From NCBI RefSeq assembly GCF_049676595.1, contig NZ_CP187259.1, positions 1,364,001 through 1,428,000 on the forward strand: a stretch of 64,000 nt of DNA, written 5' to 3'. This document shows, piece after piece, positions 32,717-41,752 of the stretch. The position numbers were made by a program, and so were the translations under genes. The stretch comes from Methanocella_A sp049676595 (GTDB lineage Archaea > Halobacteriota > Methanocellia > Methanocellales > Methanocellaceae). Position 1 is the first letter of the stretch. The number at the start of each line of letters is the position of its first letter. The notes under the pieces are model-generated. The model was not told where the DNA came from. It worked only from the letters and a program-made list of their open reading frames with translations, and made no database searches.

Positions 32717-33523
32717 ATGGACCTCGCCCCTGACAAGCGTAAAGATCAGCACTTTCTTGTAGATCAGAACGTATTGCACAGGATAGTGGACGCTGCGTCT
32801 CTGTCCCCAGACGAAGATGTACTTGAAATCGGCGCCGGCCCCGGCAACCTCACCCGGCTGCTTGCGCAAAAATCGCATCACGTCTATACTATCGAAATGG
32901 ACAGGCGCTTTGCAGAAGCGCTCGAGGCCGATTTTCGAGGCTCCAACGTCACCGTCCTCCAGGGCAACGCCCTGAAAGTGGATTTCCCCCGGTTCGATAA
33001 AGTAGTGGCTAATCTGCCCTACTCTATCTCTTCAGACGTCACCTTCAAACTTCTGCGTCGCCCTTTTAAGTTCGCCGTTCTGATGTACCAGCGGGAGTTT
33101 GCGCTGAGAATGGCGGCCAGGGCCGGGGAGGAAGACTATTCCCGGTTGTCTGTCACTGTGCAGCACTTCGCCGACGTGAAGCTGCTCTTCAACGTCTCCC
33201 GGCGGGCGTTTAACCCGCAGCCCGAGGTCGAGTCGACAGTGGTCAAGCTTACTCCCCGGCCTGCAGGCTATACCGTCGCAGATGAGGAGCTGTTCATGAA
33301 GCTGGTCACTGCGGCTTTCGCGGGCAGAAGGAAAAAGCTCCGGAAAGCCCTCTTGAACGGGGCGCACATGATGAGCCTGAAAGACCCGCAGGCTATTCTC
33401 TCTGCGCTACCTCCCGAAATTCTGGACCGGCGGGCGGAGCAGGTGTCCCCCGAAGAGTTCGCCTTACTGGCGAACGAGGTGGCGAGGCTGGTGAAGCATG
33501 ACAGTTCGGATCTACCGGGATAA
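32717..33523 (+). CDS. ksgA: 16S rRNA dimethyladenosine transferase KsgA/Dim1
   Basis: A 268-residue enzyme dimethylating two adjacent adenines near the 3' end of 16S rRNA during small-subunit maturation. It opens KRKDQHFLVDQNVLHRIVDA. The SAM motif is LEIGAGPGNLTRLL, then IEMDRRFAEALEADF, and motif IV is NLPYSISSDVTFKLL. The C-terminal helical domain starts near residue 190. Its last 26 bases overlap the following methyltransferase gene. Confidence 0.96.
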   Translation: MDLAPDKRKDQHFLVDQNVLHRIVDAASLSPDEDVLEIGAGPGNLTRLLAQKSHHVYTIEMDRRFAEALEADFRGSNVTVLQGNALKVDFPRFDKVVANLPYSISSDVTFKLLRRPFKFAVLMYQREFALRMAARAGEEDYSRLSVTVQHFADVKLLFNVSRRAFNPQPEVESTVVKLTPRPAGYTVADEELFMKLVTAAFAGRRKKLRKALLNGAHMMSLKDPQAILSALPPEILDRRAEQVSPEEFALLANEVARLVKHDSSDLPG

Positions 33524-34079
33524 AGAGTTCGAGCTGCTGGAAGGCGTCTACGATCCCGGCGATGACTCTTTCCTGCTGGTCGAGGCGGCGCTCAAAGATA
33601 TCCGGCCCGGCGAAAAGGTGCTCGAAGTGGGCACAGGCTCCGGCGTCGTCTCGTTTTTCGTCAAAGAGGTCACCGATGTCATAGCCACGGACATCAATCC
33701 CATCGCCTGCCAGAACGCCCGCCTCAACGGGGTCGAAGTCGTGAGGACCGACCTGTTCAGCGGCATCTGCGGCCAGTTCGACGTCATCATCTTCAACCCG
33801 CCATACCTGCCGACTTCCGAGGACGAAAGGCTGGACGCCTGGCTCAACCGGGCGTTCGACGGAGGCCCGGACGGGAGGGACGTCATCAGGCAGTTTCTGG
33901 CCGGGGTCAAACGGATCCTGCCGATCGGGGGCCGGGTGCTGACAGTGTTCTCATCCCTGACCGACATCGATGCCGTAGCTGAACTGTACCGGCAGCACGG
34001 CTTTTCTGTGGAAACAGTTGCCAGGGAAAAGGTGCCCTTCGAGGTGCTGGTAGTGTTTAAATGTATCCGGCTATCCTGA
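33498..34079 (+). CDS. HemK-related N5-glutamine methyltransferase-like protein
   Basis: A 193-residue class I methyltransferase. VYDPGDDSFLLVEAALKDI opens the fold, LEVGTGSGVVSFFV is the SAM loop, and NPPYLP (near residue 96) is the glutamine amide-methylation motif. Archaeal relatives such as Mtq2 methylate the GGQ glutamine of release factor aRF1. That is the likely target, by homology. The gene overlaps ksgA and ends the translation operon. Confidence 0.88.
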   Translation: MTVRIYRDKEFELLEGVYDPGDDSFLLVEAALKDIRPGEKVLEVGTGSGVVSFFVKEVTDVIATDINPIACQNARLNGVEVVRTDLFSGICGQFDVIIFNPPYLPTSEDERLDAWLNRAFDGGPDGRDVIRQFLAGVKRILPIGGRVLTVFSSLTDIDAVAELYRQHGFSVETVAREKVPFEVLVVFKCIRLS

Positions 34080-34267
34080 TAATTCCATATTAGAAAATTG
34101 ATTTTTAGTAGAAAACGGTTAAATTTGGGGCCGTTGATTTATTATTCTACGATAACCGTCGATATCCTGCCGCATTCCCGGCGGATGCCGGAGTAATCAG
34201 AGTTTACTGCGAGCGGGAGGGGGTATCTGTCCCTGAGAATGAAGACGGTTGATCCACGAGGGATACG

Positions 34268-34750
34268 ATGCGTTTAAAACTATCCTGTACTGCAGTCCTG
34301 TGTACAATAATGCTGACTGTTTTGATGATCGCTGCGACAGCCCAGGTCGCAATGGCTATGGGGGTTGCACCTCCCCCATCTGATCCCACACCCGAACCGA
34401 CGCCCGAACCTGGGCCGGGACCTGCACCTTCGACAGATCCTACCCCTGAGCCTGCTCAGCCTTCCGGGCCTTCCGGGCCCTCCGGGAGCTTCGATATGAG
34501 TCAGTTCTACGTCCGGCCGACGCCTACTCCGACGCCGGAGCCGACCGTCACTCCGACGCCTACCCCGGCTCCTACCGCTACTCCGGAGCCCACGGTTGAG
34601 CCAACCCCGGAGGCAACCGCAACGCCTGCCCCGTCTCCGACTCCCGAGGCCGGTTCATGGTGGTCTAACTACTGGTACTGGATCGTGCTTCTGGTACTGA
34701 TCATCATCGCCGTTGCAGCAGCGTATTACTACATGAACACTAAAAAGTAG
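34268..34750 (+). CDS. secreted Thr/Pro-rich stalk protein with C-terminal membrane anchor
   Basis: A 160-residue protein. Residues 1-30 are a signal peptide ending ATAQVAMA. Residues 35-130 are a low-complexity Pro/Thr/Glu linker of PTPTPEP and TPTPAP type, with a GPSGPSG collagen-like patch. Residues about 138-157 form one hydrophobic helix (WIVLLVLIIIAVAAAYYY) and the chain ends in MNTKK. It resembles S-layer stalk proteins or archaeal surface linkers but has no folded ectodomain. It would span the pseudoperiplasm. Confidence 0.6.
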   Translation: MRLKLSCTAVLCTIMLTVLMIAATAQVAMAMGVAPPPSDPTPEPTPEPGPGPAPSTDPTPEPAQPSGPSGPSGSFDMSQFYVRPTPTPTPEPTVTPTPTPAPTATPEPTVEPTPEATATPAPSPTPEAGSWWSNYWYWIVLLVLIIIAVAAAYYYMNTKK

Positions 34751-34752
34751 GC

Positions 34753-34780
34753 ACGGGGGAAAATACCCCGTCATTTTTCT
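34753..34780 (+). terminator. intrinsic-type terminator
   Basis: The stem acgggg/ccccgt (34753-34771) with a GAAAATA loop is followed by catttttctt. It sits three bases after the stop of the stalk-protein gene and faces the convergent DUF2785 gene. Confidence 0.6.
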
Positions 34781-34788
34781 TCGGGCAC

Positions 34789-35616
34789 TTAAAACTTGCT
34801 CAACTTTTGTAAAACGTTCTCGATCAAGGGCCTTATTTGTCCCTCGTAGCCGTCGGGCGATAGCCGGAAGTACAGGCTTCTCAAAAACATCTTCACGTTG
34901 TTCCGCAGATAATCGTCCTCAGGGTGCGAGCCGCTCTTCAGGATCTCTCCGAACATCTCCAGCCATCCGACGATCGCCTGCTTGTCCAGAATTCTTCTAC
35001 CCAGGATGCCGACCACTGCCCTGGCCAGTCTTTCGTCTTCCCTGTGAATGTAGATGTAGCTGTTGATGACCACTTTTTCGCTGACGGAGTGCAGGATGTC
35101 CAGCAGGTCGCGGCTGTCCGTAAACTCCTCGCACTTCCCCAGCTCGCCAAAAACGTCGGCCGCATGTGCCGTGGAGTGGGCCCAGCCCTTTTCTCCGACG
35201 TAGCCTCTGACATCCTTTTCCTCTGCCATGTACCGGACCATTTTAGCCTTGACCTCCCGGAGGTCTGCCAGAGTCAGGAATGTGTTCCTCCTGTGGGCGT
35301 CGATGATCAGCGCCACGACCAGCAGCGAGAATGTCCTGGTAAAAACCGAGTCTGTCCCTTCTTCTCCGATCCTGTAAAAGGCGTGCGAGTCGTCCAGGCA
35401 GGTGTTCAGCAGGTGTTTCAGCTCTCCCGGAGAAAATTTATCAGCCTCTATCCACCCGGCGAACGTCTCATAGATGAGATCGTCCCGCAGTACCGGGTCT
35501 GTCGAGCCGATGTTTTCCAGCATCCCGGGGACGAGGCCGAAATCGGCCGTGTCATGGTCAGGACAATTTCTTATGTTTATCAGCTTCTCTTTCAGCGTAT
35601 GCAGGGTTGGGGTCAT
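34789..35616 (-). CDS. DUF2785 family protein
   Basis: A 275-residue, all-helical soluble protein. The conserved core is EKGWAHSTAHAADVFGELG near residue 145, followed by LDILHSVSEKVV and EDERLARAVVGILGRR. The middle His and Asp suggest a metal or phosphate site. The function is unknown; family members occur in many bacteria and some archaea. It is convergent with the preceding gene. Confidence 0.8.
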   Translation of the reverse strand: MTPTLHTLKEKLINIRNCPDHDTADFGLVPGMLENIGSTDPVLRDDLIYETFAGWIEADKFSPGELKHLLNTCLDDSHAFYRIGEEGTDSVFTRTFSLLVVALIIDAHRRNTFLTLADLREVKAKMVRYMAEEKDVRGYVGEKGWAHSTAHAADVFGELGKCEEFTDSRDLLDILHSVSEKVVINSYIYIHREDERLARAVVGILGRRILDKQAIVGWLEMFGEILKSGSHPEDDYLRNNVKMFLRSLYFRLSPDGYEGQIRPLIENVLQKLSKF

Positions 35617-35788
35617 CTCTATTCACCTGTCATACTGCCGTGGAGATGTTAAGTATTACGGAGCTGCCGAAAGTAAGCGTCTATTCTTAAGACTGGTAGC
35701 ACTGGTATGTTGATTTTGTGATTGATAGAATGACAAAACGAACATTCGACCGCCGGGTAGTGGCCGCTTTATCTTCTCCTGCTGTGAC

Positions 35789-36058
35789 ATGAGCATAAAT
35801 CGCCCGACTGCCATCTGGGCTATCGAGGCATCATTCATGAGGCACATCATACTGGATATCAGATCTGCCGCTTACCACTTCGCCGGCAGGCTTCTGGAAC
35901 CGCTACTGCAGGCCATACGGGGCATCCGTAAAACAAAACTGGCGGCTACCGGAAAATCGGCCAGGCAGCTGGAAGCCGAGAAGCAGGCCCGGGCTGATCA
36001 TGCCAGGCACCTCGGAGAAGCATCGTCGGCAATCCTGCCTACTCAATTCTTCCGCTAA
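35789..36058 (+). CDS. small hypothetical protein
   Basis: An 89-residue frame, not recognised. It starts MSINRPTAIWAIEASFMRHI. Codon third positions are mostly G or C, as in real genes here. The C-terminal half is a charged helix, KSARQLEAEKQARADHARHL. A second ATG lies at residue 17. No ribosome site is obvious. It may be a genuine small gene or a shadow; only its length and codon use support it. Confidence 0.35.
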   Translation: MSINRPTAIWAIEASFMRHIILDIRSAAYHFAGRLLEPLLQAIRGIRKTKLAATGKSARQLEAEKQARADHARHLGEASSAILPTQFFR

Positions 36059-36103
36059 TTTTTTAGAGACTGTACGTTCTGCACTTGCTGCAGCGATCAT
36101 CCT

Positions 36104-36443
36104 TCATACGACTTTGTCCTTCCCGGAAGCCTTATCCCGGATCTGTTGATCCAGCCACGTATCGAACCGGTAGACTTTATAAACCAGTATTGGGACTACC
36201 TTCTCGAAGTACCCTTCCTTCTGCAAGGCATCCTGGAGCTCTTTCAGCTCCGCCGTCGTTTTCGTCCAGACGTCTATGGTTATGTCATTAGGTAGCGTGC
36301 TGGATGATCCTCTGCTCCACCAGGTTCTGGACTCGCTTGTGGGCGGAGTTCGCAGAGACGCCGAGCTTGTCTGCGAGCTCCCGGTATGTGACCCTGGAGT
36401 TTGGGACGAGTTCCTGGATTATCCTGAGGTCAATATTGTCCAT
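36104..36443 (-). pseudogene. Lrp/AsnC-type transcription regulator, broken
   Basis: From ATG 36443 the frame reads MDNIDLRIIQELVPNSRV and RELADKLGVSANSAHKRVQN, a typical AsnC winged-helix. It hits a stop after 51 residues at 36288. In the next frame, overlapping that stop, translation continues DITIDVWTKTTAELKELQDAL, GYFEKVV and YRFDTWLDQQIRDKA, the characteristic end of archaeal AsnC proteins. The middle effector-binding part is missing. The piece is about 340 bp, well below the normal gene length. A frameshift plus internal deletion is the simplest explanation. Confidence 0.7.
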
Positions 36444-36504
36444 GGTCGGGCTGCACCGTATCAATAATCGATATGCTGCTATATAATTGCTTACACAGGT
36501 CCGG

Positions 36505-37986
36505 CTAAGCCCTCCTTACAGGGGGTATCTGGTATGTCCCGTCCAGTACCTGCGATCCAGGCTCGTACATCCGCAGGATCAGGTAGAAGTTCCCTTCAGG
36601 CGCCGGGAGCCAGTTGGATTCCTTCCCTTCGGGGATCTCTTTCTGGATGTATATGTCCAGCGATCCGTCCGGATTATACTTTAGGCCGGGCGTCTGGTCG
36701 CCGATCGAGTACCGGTAATACGGGTTGGATGCCAGCATGTACGTCGATGCGTTGTATGCCGACAGAGACCAGAAGGCGTCGACAGGGGGCAGGTTGCCGC
36801 TGCCGAAGCGGATGACGTATCTGTCGGCTCCGTTTAACGGTGCTCCCTCGATACTGGTCATTGCTCTGGCATACACCGCTTCTTCGGGGACGTTTGCCCC
36901 AAGGCCGCCCGCTGCTACTGCCGCCCTTGTCAGGTAATCGCTGCCGTAGTTACCTGTCTTTGTGTTCATCAGCCAGGTATTGCCTCCTTTGCCGCTCTGG
37001 TTTGCCCATGCTTCCCCGACAATCCGATCTCCCTCCACGATCGCCCGTGCCAGCCCGTCGCCTATCTCGGGGTTCAGCCCTGTTCCGTACGGGGACTGGG
37101 CTTGCATCAGGCCTATCCGGCTGAAGTTGGCCATCAGGGTTTCCTCGCCTGGCGGTGGCGGGTTGTTCAGCATCGCGACCCGGAGTTCTTCGAAGAACCT
37201 CAGCCTCTCCTGCACGTTAGGGGAAGGCGTATACTGCTTGTAGTCGGCCAGGGTCAGGTTCTGAGCCGGCGTCGTCTGGTTTCTGAGCCGGCTCAGTGGC
37301 GTCAGCGTAAACTGGCTCTGGAGGGCCGTGGCGTTCGACAGGTCGTCGTAGCCGTTCACCAGTATTCTGCCGATAATCCAGACCGTGTTGGTCGGGGACT
37401 CGATGACGGTCAGGTTTGCGGGGAGGCTGCCGTTCCATCTGGGCCCGACTATGGCGAAACTACCCTCTCCAGTGCCGGTAGTCCGCCGGCCGACGCTGGC
37501 GAAATTATTCGTATAGGCATCGAGCATCTGCATGACGTAATATCGATCGCCGGTGTCCGGAACCTGGAGAATGACCGGCTCTTTACCCAGCTCCAGCCAG
37601 GCGGTGGAATACAGGGTATCCGCATTGGGTGTGACGACATCCGTATCCTCCGGCGTCGCCAGCCTCGTGATGTGCCCGAACTGGTTGACAGGGGCGTGGC
37701 CAGGGCCCGGGGTTGTGGTGAATTGCTCCTCTGTCCGCTGCATGATGACTGGGGCCAGCCCATAGACATAAGCCTGCAGTCCGATCGAGTACGACTGGTT
37801 TTCCAGCGACCTTCCGGGATCGCCGGGCGTGGCAAATATTGCCGGACCTCCGTTAGACGCCGTGACTGTCGCCGCCATCGGGTATGGCAGCGCCATCGTA
37901 AGTACGAGTAAAATACAGGCAATCTTTGCCGCCGACACCGGGCCCTGGGGGCGATGCTCTCTGCTAGTGACATTTCTCATGGCCAA
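36505..37986 (-). CDS. DUF1254/DUF1214 family exported protein
   Basis: A 493-residue protein. It has an N-terminal signal (about residues 19-43), then the DUF1254 region: SIGLQAYVYGLAPVIMQRTE, FGHITRLATPEDTDVVTPNA and DTLYSTAWLEL. The C-terminal DUF1214 region is ADRYVIRFGSGNLPPVDAFW, then SLSAYN, NPDGSLDIYIQKEIP and NFYLILRMYEP. These are the two diagnostic blocks of this common envelope protein family, whose function is unclear. Acquisition from bacteria is possible, since the family is mainly bacterial. It is monocistronic. Confidence 0.88.
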   Translation of the reverse strand: MAMRNVTSREHRPQGPVSAAKIACILLVLTMALPYPMAATVTASNGGPAIFATPGDPGRSLENQSYSIGLQAYVYGLAPVIMQRTEEQFTTTPGPGHAPVNQFGHITRLATPEDTDVVTPNADTLYSTAWLELGKEPVILQVPDTGDRYYVMQMLDAYTNNFASVGRRTTGTGEGSFAIVGPRWNGSLPANLTVIESPTNTVWIIGRILVNGYDDLSNATALQSQFTLTPLSRLRNQTTPAQNLTLADYKQYTPSPNVQERLRFFEELRVAMLNNPPPPGEETLMANFSRIGLMQAQSPYGTGLNPEIGDGLARAIVEGDRIVGEAWANQSGKGGNTWLMNTKTGNYGSDYLTRAAVAAGGLGANVPEEAVYARAMTSIEGAPLNGADRYVIRFGSGNLPPVDAFWSLSAYNASTYMLASNPYYRYSIGDQTPGLKYNPDGSLDIYIQKEIPEGKESNWLPAPEGNFYLILRMYEPGSQVLDGTYQIPPVRRA

Positions 37987-38188
37987 TCCATCCCTGTGAA
38001 CGTAAGGCGGTTATAGTTATATATTTATTTCAGAATTATATGGTGGTCTCTAATATGGCTTCATATCCTTACCTGTATGGCCGACTGCCTGATTGAACCG
38101 TCCATTTTCCCTTGTTTTCATGCTACTGGTACTGGCAACTATTATTTAATCGAGGGTCGAAACACTCTATAAGCGAGGAAAGCCACCG

Positions 38189-39631
38189 ATGGTTGAATAT
38201 GTCACTGCCGAAGAGATGCGGGCGCTCGAAGCGAACGCAGACTACTATGGAGTCAGCTACGGCACGCTTATGGAGAACGCGGGCAGAAAGGTCGCCGAGG
38301 TTTTGCGGGCTCTCTACGGCTGCAAGAGGGTACTGGTTGTATGCGGCAAGGGTAACAACGGCGGTGACGGTTTTGTCGCTGCAAGATATCTATCCATGGC
38401 CGGCTGCCCGGTGTCAGTCATCCTGCTGGGCAGAGCTTCCGACGTGAGGAAAGGTCCTGCTGCCGAGAACCTGTTCAAGCTGCGCATGGCTAAAGTCGAC
38501 GTCATCGACATCGAGGCGGCGGAGATGCTCACGAGGGAACTGTTCGAGACCTGCGACATCATCATCGATGCTATCCTCGGTACCGGGAGCTCCGGCATGC
38601 CCCGGGGGCTGGCGGCCCGGGCCATCAGCCTGATCAACAACAGCCCTGCCATCAAAGTATCAGTCGACACTCCCAGCGGCCTGGACCGCCACACCGGGGA
38701 GTGCCCCATGTGCATCAAGCCGGACCTCGTCGTCACCTTCCACGCCATGAAAAAAGGGCTGGAGCGGTACAATACCGAAGTTGTGGACATCGGCATACCT
38801 GAAAAGGCAAGAGAGTACGCCGGTCCCGGGGATCTGCAGCAGGTCAAAGCCCGGGGAGACTTCGAGCACAAAGGGCAGAGCGGCCGGGTGCTTATTGTCG
38901 GCGGGGGCCCCTATGTCGGAGCTCCCACGCTGGCGGCAATGGCTGCGCTGCGCACAGGCGCCGACATCGTAACCATAGCGGCTCCCCAGCGTGCCGCTGA
39001 CCTCATAGCCTCCTATTCACCGAACCTGATCACCTATCCGCTTTCGGATAGACACCTTATAGTAGGTGCAGATGTAGACCTGCTCAAACAGCAGATCAAG
39101 CGGCATGACGTCGTTGTCATCGGCATGGGCGCCGGGCATGACCCTGAGACGCTCAGAGCTCTCGAGGAGATCGTGAGGCTGTGCGACAAAACGGTCCTCG
39201 ACGCCGACGCCCTTCAGCCGGGCATGCCGCTCAAGGGCATCGTCACCCCTCACCACGGCGAGTTCAGGAGGATCAGCGGCGTCGAAGTAACGGGCGACGG
39301 CCGGGAAGAGGCCATGCAGTTTTCTCAGTCGAAAGGTCTGGTCACTCTTCTCAAGGGCCGGACAGACGTGATCACCGACGGCAAGCAGCTGAAGCTCAAC
39401 AGCACCGGCAACCCGGGAATGACTGTCGGAGGTACGGGCGATGTCCTCGCAGGCATTACCGGAGCCCTGTACTGCGTGAACCCTGCGTTCGAGGCGGCCA
39501 CCGCCGCAGCCTTCGTCAGCGGGGCCGCGGGCGACATGGCTTTCAGGGAAAAGGGCTACGGGCTGCTGGCTACCGACGTCGTCCACTGCATCCCTTATGT
39601 AATGAAAGAGTACCGGCAGCGGCGGGAGTAA
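38189..39631 (+). CDS. nnr: bifunctional NAD(P)HX epimerase/dehydratase
   Basis: A 480-residue repair enzyme for hydrated NADH and NADPH. The N-terminal YjeF_N epimerase domain (about 1-205) has MENAGRKVAEVL, GKGNNGGDGFVAARYL and DAILGTGSSG. The C-terminal carbohydrate-kinase-like dehydratase (about 220-480) has GGGPYVGAPTLAA, TPHHGEFRRI, NSTGNPGMTVGG and the TGDVLAGITGAL catalytic loop. The reaction uses ADP or ATP. It is a single gene with its own promoter. Confidence 0.95.
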   Translation: MVEYVTAEEMRALEANADYYGVSYGTLMENAGRKVAEVLRALYGCKRVLVVCGKGNNGGDGFVAARYLSMAGCPVSVILLGRASDVRKGPAAENLFKLRMAKVDVIDIEAAEMLTRELFETCDIIIDAILGTGSSGMPRGLAARAISLINNSPAIKVSVDTPSGLDRHTGECPMCIKPDLVVTFHAMKKGLERYNTEVVDIGIPEKAREYAGPGDLQQVKARGDFEHKGQSGRVLIVGGGPYVGAPTLAAMAALRTGADIVTIAAPQRAADLIASYSPNLITYPLSDRHLIVGADVDLLKQQIKRHDVVVIGMGAGHDPETLRALEEIVRLCDKTVLDADALQPGMPLKGIVTPHHGEFRRISGVEVTGDGREEAMQFSQSKGLVTLLKGRTDVITDGKQLKLNSTGNPGMTVGGTGDVLAGITGALYCVNPAFEAATAAAFVSGAAGDMAFREKGYGLLATDVVHCIPYVMKEYRQRRE

Positions 39632-39793
39632 TGTCCTCCGTGCCCTTAGTGTTTAGCACAGCGCAGCGTTCAATTGCTCGTACACCGCAACTCTGGCTGA
39701 AGATCTGCCGAAGATGGTTTTTATCACAGTAAAGCTAAATTAACTGTAGCGTATATATGCAGGCTGTAATCTTTTGGTTCAGGAGCCACCGCA

Positions 39794-40279
39794 ATGTCAG
39801 CTAAGGATTTCACCCACGTGGATGGGGATAAGGTAAAGATGGTGGACGTGGGCGCCAAGGCAGACGTCCTCCGGATCGCGAAAGCACAGGGCACTATTCG
39901 CCTGACGAAAGACACGATGGCCCTGATCAAGGCGGGCAACGTCAAGAAGGGCAACGTGCTGGCGACCGCCCGGGTCGCGGGAGTCATGGCCGTGAAGCGC
40001 ACCTGGGATTTGATCCCGCTGTGCCACCAGATTCCGGTGAGCGGCATCGACCTCGACTTCGACGTCGGGGAGGAAACCATCACGGCTATCGCCGAAGTCC
40101 GGTCGACCGGGAAGACCGGCGTAGAGATGGAGGCGCTGACCGGGGTCAGCGTGGCCTTGCTGACGATCTGGGACATGGTCAAGTCTGCGGAAAAAGACTC
40201 GACGGGCAACTACCCCGAAACCCGTATTACGGATATTCGGGTGGTCTACAAGATCAAGGAGACGCCTGGCAAACCATGA
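39794..40279 (+). CDS. moaC: cyclic pyranopterin monophosphate synthase MoaC
   Basis: A 161-residue molybdenum/tungsten cofactor enzyme forming cPMP after MoaA. Motifs: FTHVDGDKVKMVDVGAKAD, ARVAGVMAVKRTWDLIPLCHQIP with the catalytic His, then GKTGVEMEALTGVSVALLTI with the catalytic Lys region. The cofactor serves formate and formylmethanofuran dehydrogenases, including the Fdh enzymes here. It overlaps trmJ by ATGA. Confidence 0.96.
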   Translation: MSAKDFTHVDGDKVKMVDVGAKADVLRIAKAQGTIRLTKDTMALIKAGNVKKGNVLATARVAGVMAVKRTWDLIPLCHQIPVSGIDLDFDVGEETITAIAEVRSTGKTGVEMEALTGVSVALLTIWDMVKSAEKDSTGNYPETRITDIRVVYKIKETPGKP

Positions 40280-41025
40280 GCGAAGAAACGCCGCTGCACA
40301 TCCGGGTCGTTCTCGTCGAGCCTGCCTTCGAGGGCAACGTGGGCTCTGTCTGCCGGGCCATGAAAAATTTCGGGTTCGACGACCTGGTATTAGTCAACCC
40401 CTGCGAGCTGGGCAACTATGCAAAGGCGATGGCCTCCCACGCTCAGGACCTGCTTGCGGAAGCCACTATCGTCGGTTCAGTCGAAGAGGCCCTCGAAGGC
40501 GTGAACATCACCATCGGCACCACCGGAAAGCCCGGAAGCTCTATGAGGGAGCACGTCCGGATGCCATGTTTCAGCCCCCGGGAGCTAAAAACTATGCTGG
40601 AGGACAAGCAGGGCACAGTTGCGCTGCTGTTCGGCAAAGAGGACCACGGCCTTCCCAACGAAGTCATAGAGCGGTGCGACGTAGTTCTTACTATCCCGGC
40701 GTCAGACGAGTACCCCGTGATGAACCTTTCTCACGCAGTCACCGTCGTACTCTACGAGCTTTTCGATGCCACTGGCGGCGATTTCCTGCTGGCCGACGGA
40801 GAGATGCAGGAGATCCTGTACCAGCACGTCGAGCAGCTGCTCGAAAGCATCAACTACGCGGAGCACAAGAAAGATAAGACTACTATCATGATCCGCCGCA
40901 TCCTCGGCCGGGCGATGATCAGCCCCCGGGAATACTTCACCCTCATGGGCTTAATCCGCGACATCGAGCTCGCCCTGGCCAGAGCCGAGGGAGAGCAGGA
41001 CACCTCGTGGGTGGAGAACAACTAA
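40276..41025 (+). CDS. trmJ: tRNA 2'-O-methyltransferase TrmJ (SPOUT)
   Basis: A 249-residue SpoU-type enzyme methylating the ribose of nucleotide 32 in tRNA. VLVEPAFEGNVGSVCRAMKN opens the fold, LLFGKEDHGLPNEVIERCD forms the knot's SAM loop, and MNLSHAVTVVLYELF is the second. The frame is open upstream inside moaC, but ATG at 40276 overlaps the moaC stop and begins the family sequence. A helical C-terminal extension ends the protein. Confidence 0.92.
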   Translation: MSEETPLHIRVVLVEPAFEGNVGSVCRAMKNFGFDDLVLVNPCELGNYAKAMASHAQDLLAEATIVGSVEEALEGVNITIGTTGKPGSSMREHVRMPCFSPRELKTMLEDKQGTVALLFGKEDHGLPNEVIERCDVVLTIPASDEYPVMNLSHAVTVVLYELFDATGGDFLLADGEMQEILYQHVEQLLESINYAEHKKDKTTIMIRRILGRAMISPREYFTLMGLIRDIELALARAEGEQDTSWVENN

Positions 41026-41120
41026 TTTATGGTTTCTCTTATTGTCACATCGGCAACGTACTGTATGTTATCAGTCATTTTTGTCGTCACCTTTTTCTCT
41101 CAAAACGGAGATTATCTAGC

Positions 41121-41750
41121 ATGAGACTGCTTGCGGTGACTGATTTTCACAACACGTTCGACCGGCTGCCGGAGATTTTGGAGAAAGCCGGTAAGGTGGA
41201 CGGGACTTTGCTGGCCGGGGACATTACCCAGTTCGGCCCGACGGAGAAGGCGAAGGTTGTGCTGGAGAAGCTGCCGAGGCCTGTGCTGGCGGTGCCGGGC
41301 AACTGCGATAAGAAAGACCTGATCGACCTGCTCAGGGAAGAGGATGCCAATCTCCACGAGAATAAGATGCGGATTGGCAACGTTACCTTCATCGGCATAG
41401 GGGGCTCTAATCCTACACCGTTTAACACCCCTATCGAGTTTTCCGAAGAGCATATCAAGACCGAGCTTGAACGCCTGCTCCATGGTGTAACCGGCCCTGC
41501 AGTACTGGTTTCTCACGCGCCGCCCAAAGGGCACGTAGACGAGATCCCCGGGGGCATGCACGTAGGGAGCACTTCTGTGGCAGACCTGGCACCTAAGTTT
41601 GTGGCCGTTGTATGCGGGCATATCCACGAATCCAGGGGCATATCCCACATCGGCAAGACTGTCGTCGTCAACCCGGGTCCTGCCTCGATCGGCAACGCTG
41701 CCATCCTGGAGATCGACGACCGCGGACAGGTGAAGGCTGACCTGATATAG
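41121..41750 (+). CDS. metallophosphoesterase, YfcE-like
   Basis: A 209-residue calcineurin-fold phosphodiesterase. The five metal motifs are complete: DFHNTFD, GDITQFG, GNCDKKD, VSHAPPKG and CGHIHES, plus a final VNPGPAS. It resembles archaeal YfcE-like cyclic-nucleotide or phosphodiester hydrolases. ATG at 41121 is used; the frame is open to 41007 but the upstream part is non-conserved. It is convergent with the AI-2E-type permease, with two bases between them. Confidence 0.9.
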   Translation: MRLLAVTDFHNTFDRLPEILEKAGKVDGTLLAGDITQFGPTEKAKVVLEKLPRPVLAVPGNCDKKDLIDLLREEDANLHENKMRIGNVTFIGIGGSNPTPFNTPIEFSEEHIKTELERLLHGVTGPAVLVSHAPPKGHVDEIPGGMHVGSTSVADLAPKFVAVVCGHIHESRGISHIGKTVVVNPGPASIGNAAILEIDDRGQVKADLI

Positions 41751-41752
41751 GG

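Noticed and set aside
35656..35850. 64-residue frame on the minus strand opposite the small gene at 35789
   Set aside because: It has weaker codon bias and no ribosome site; the plus-strand frame is a better, though still uncertain, candidate.
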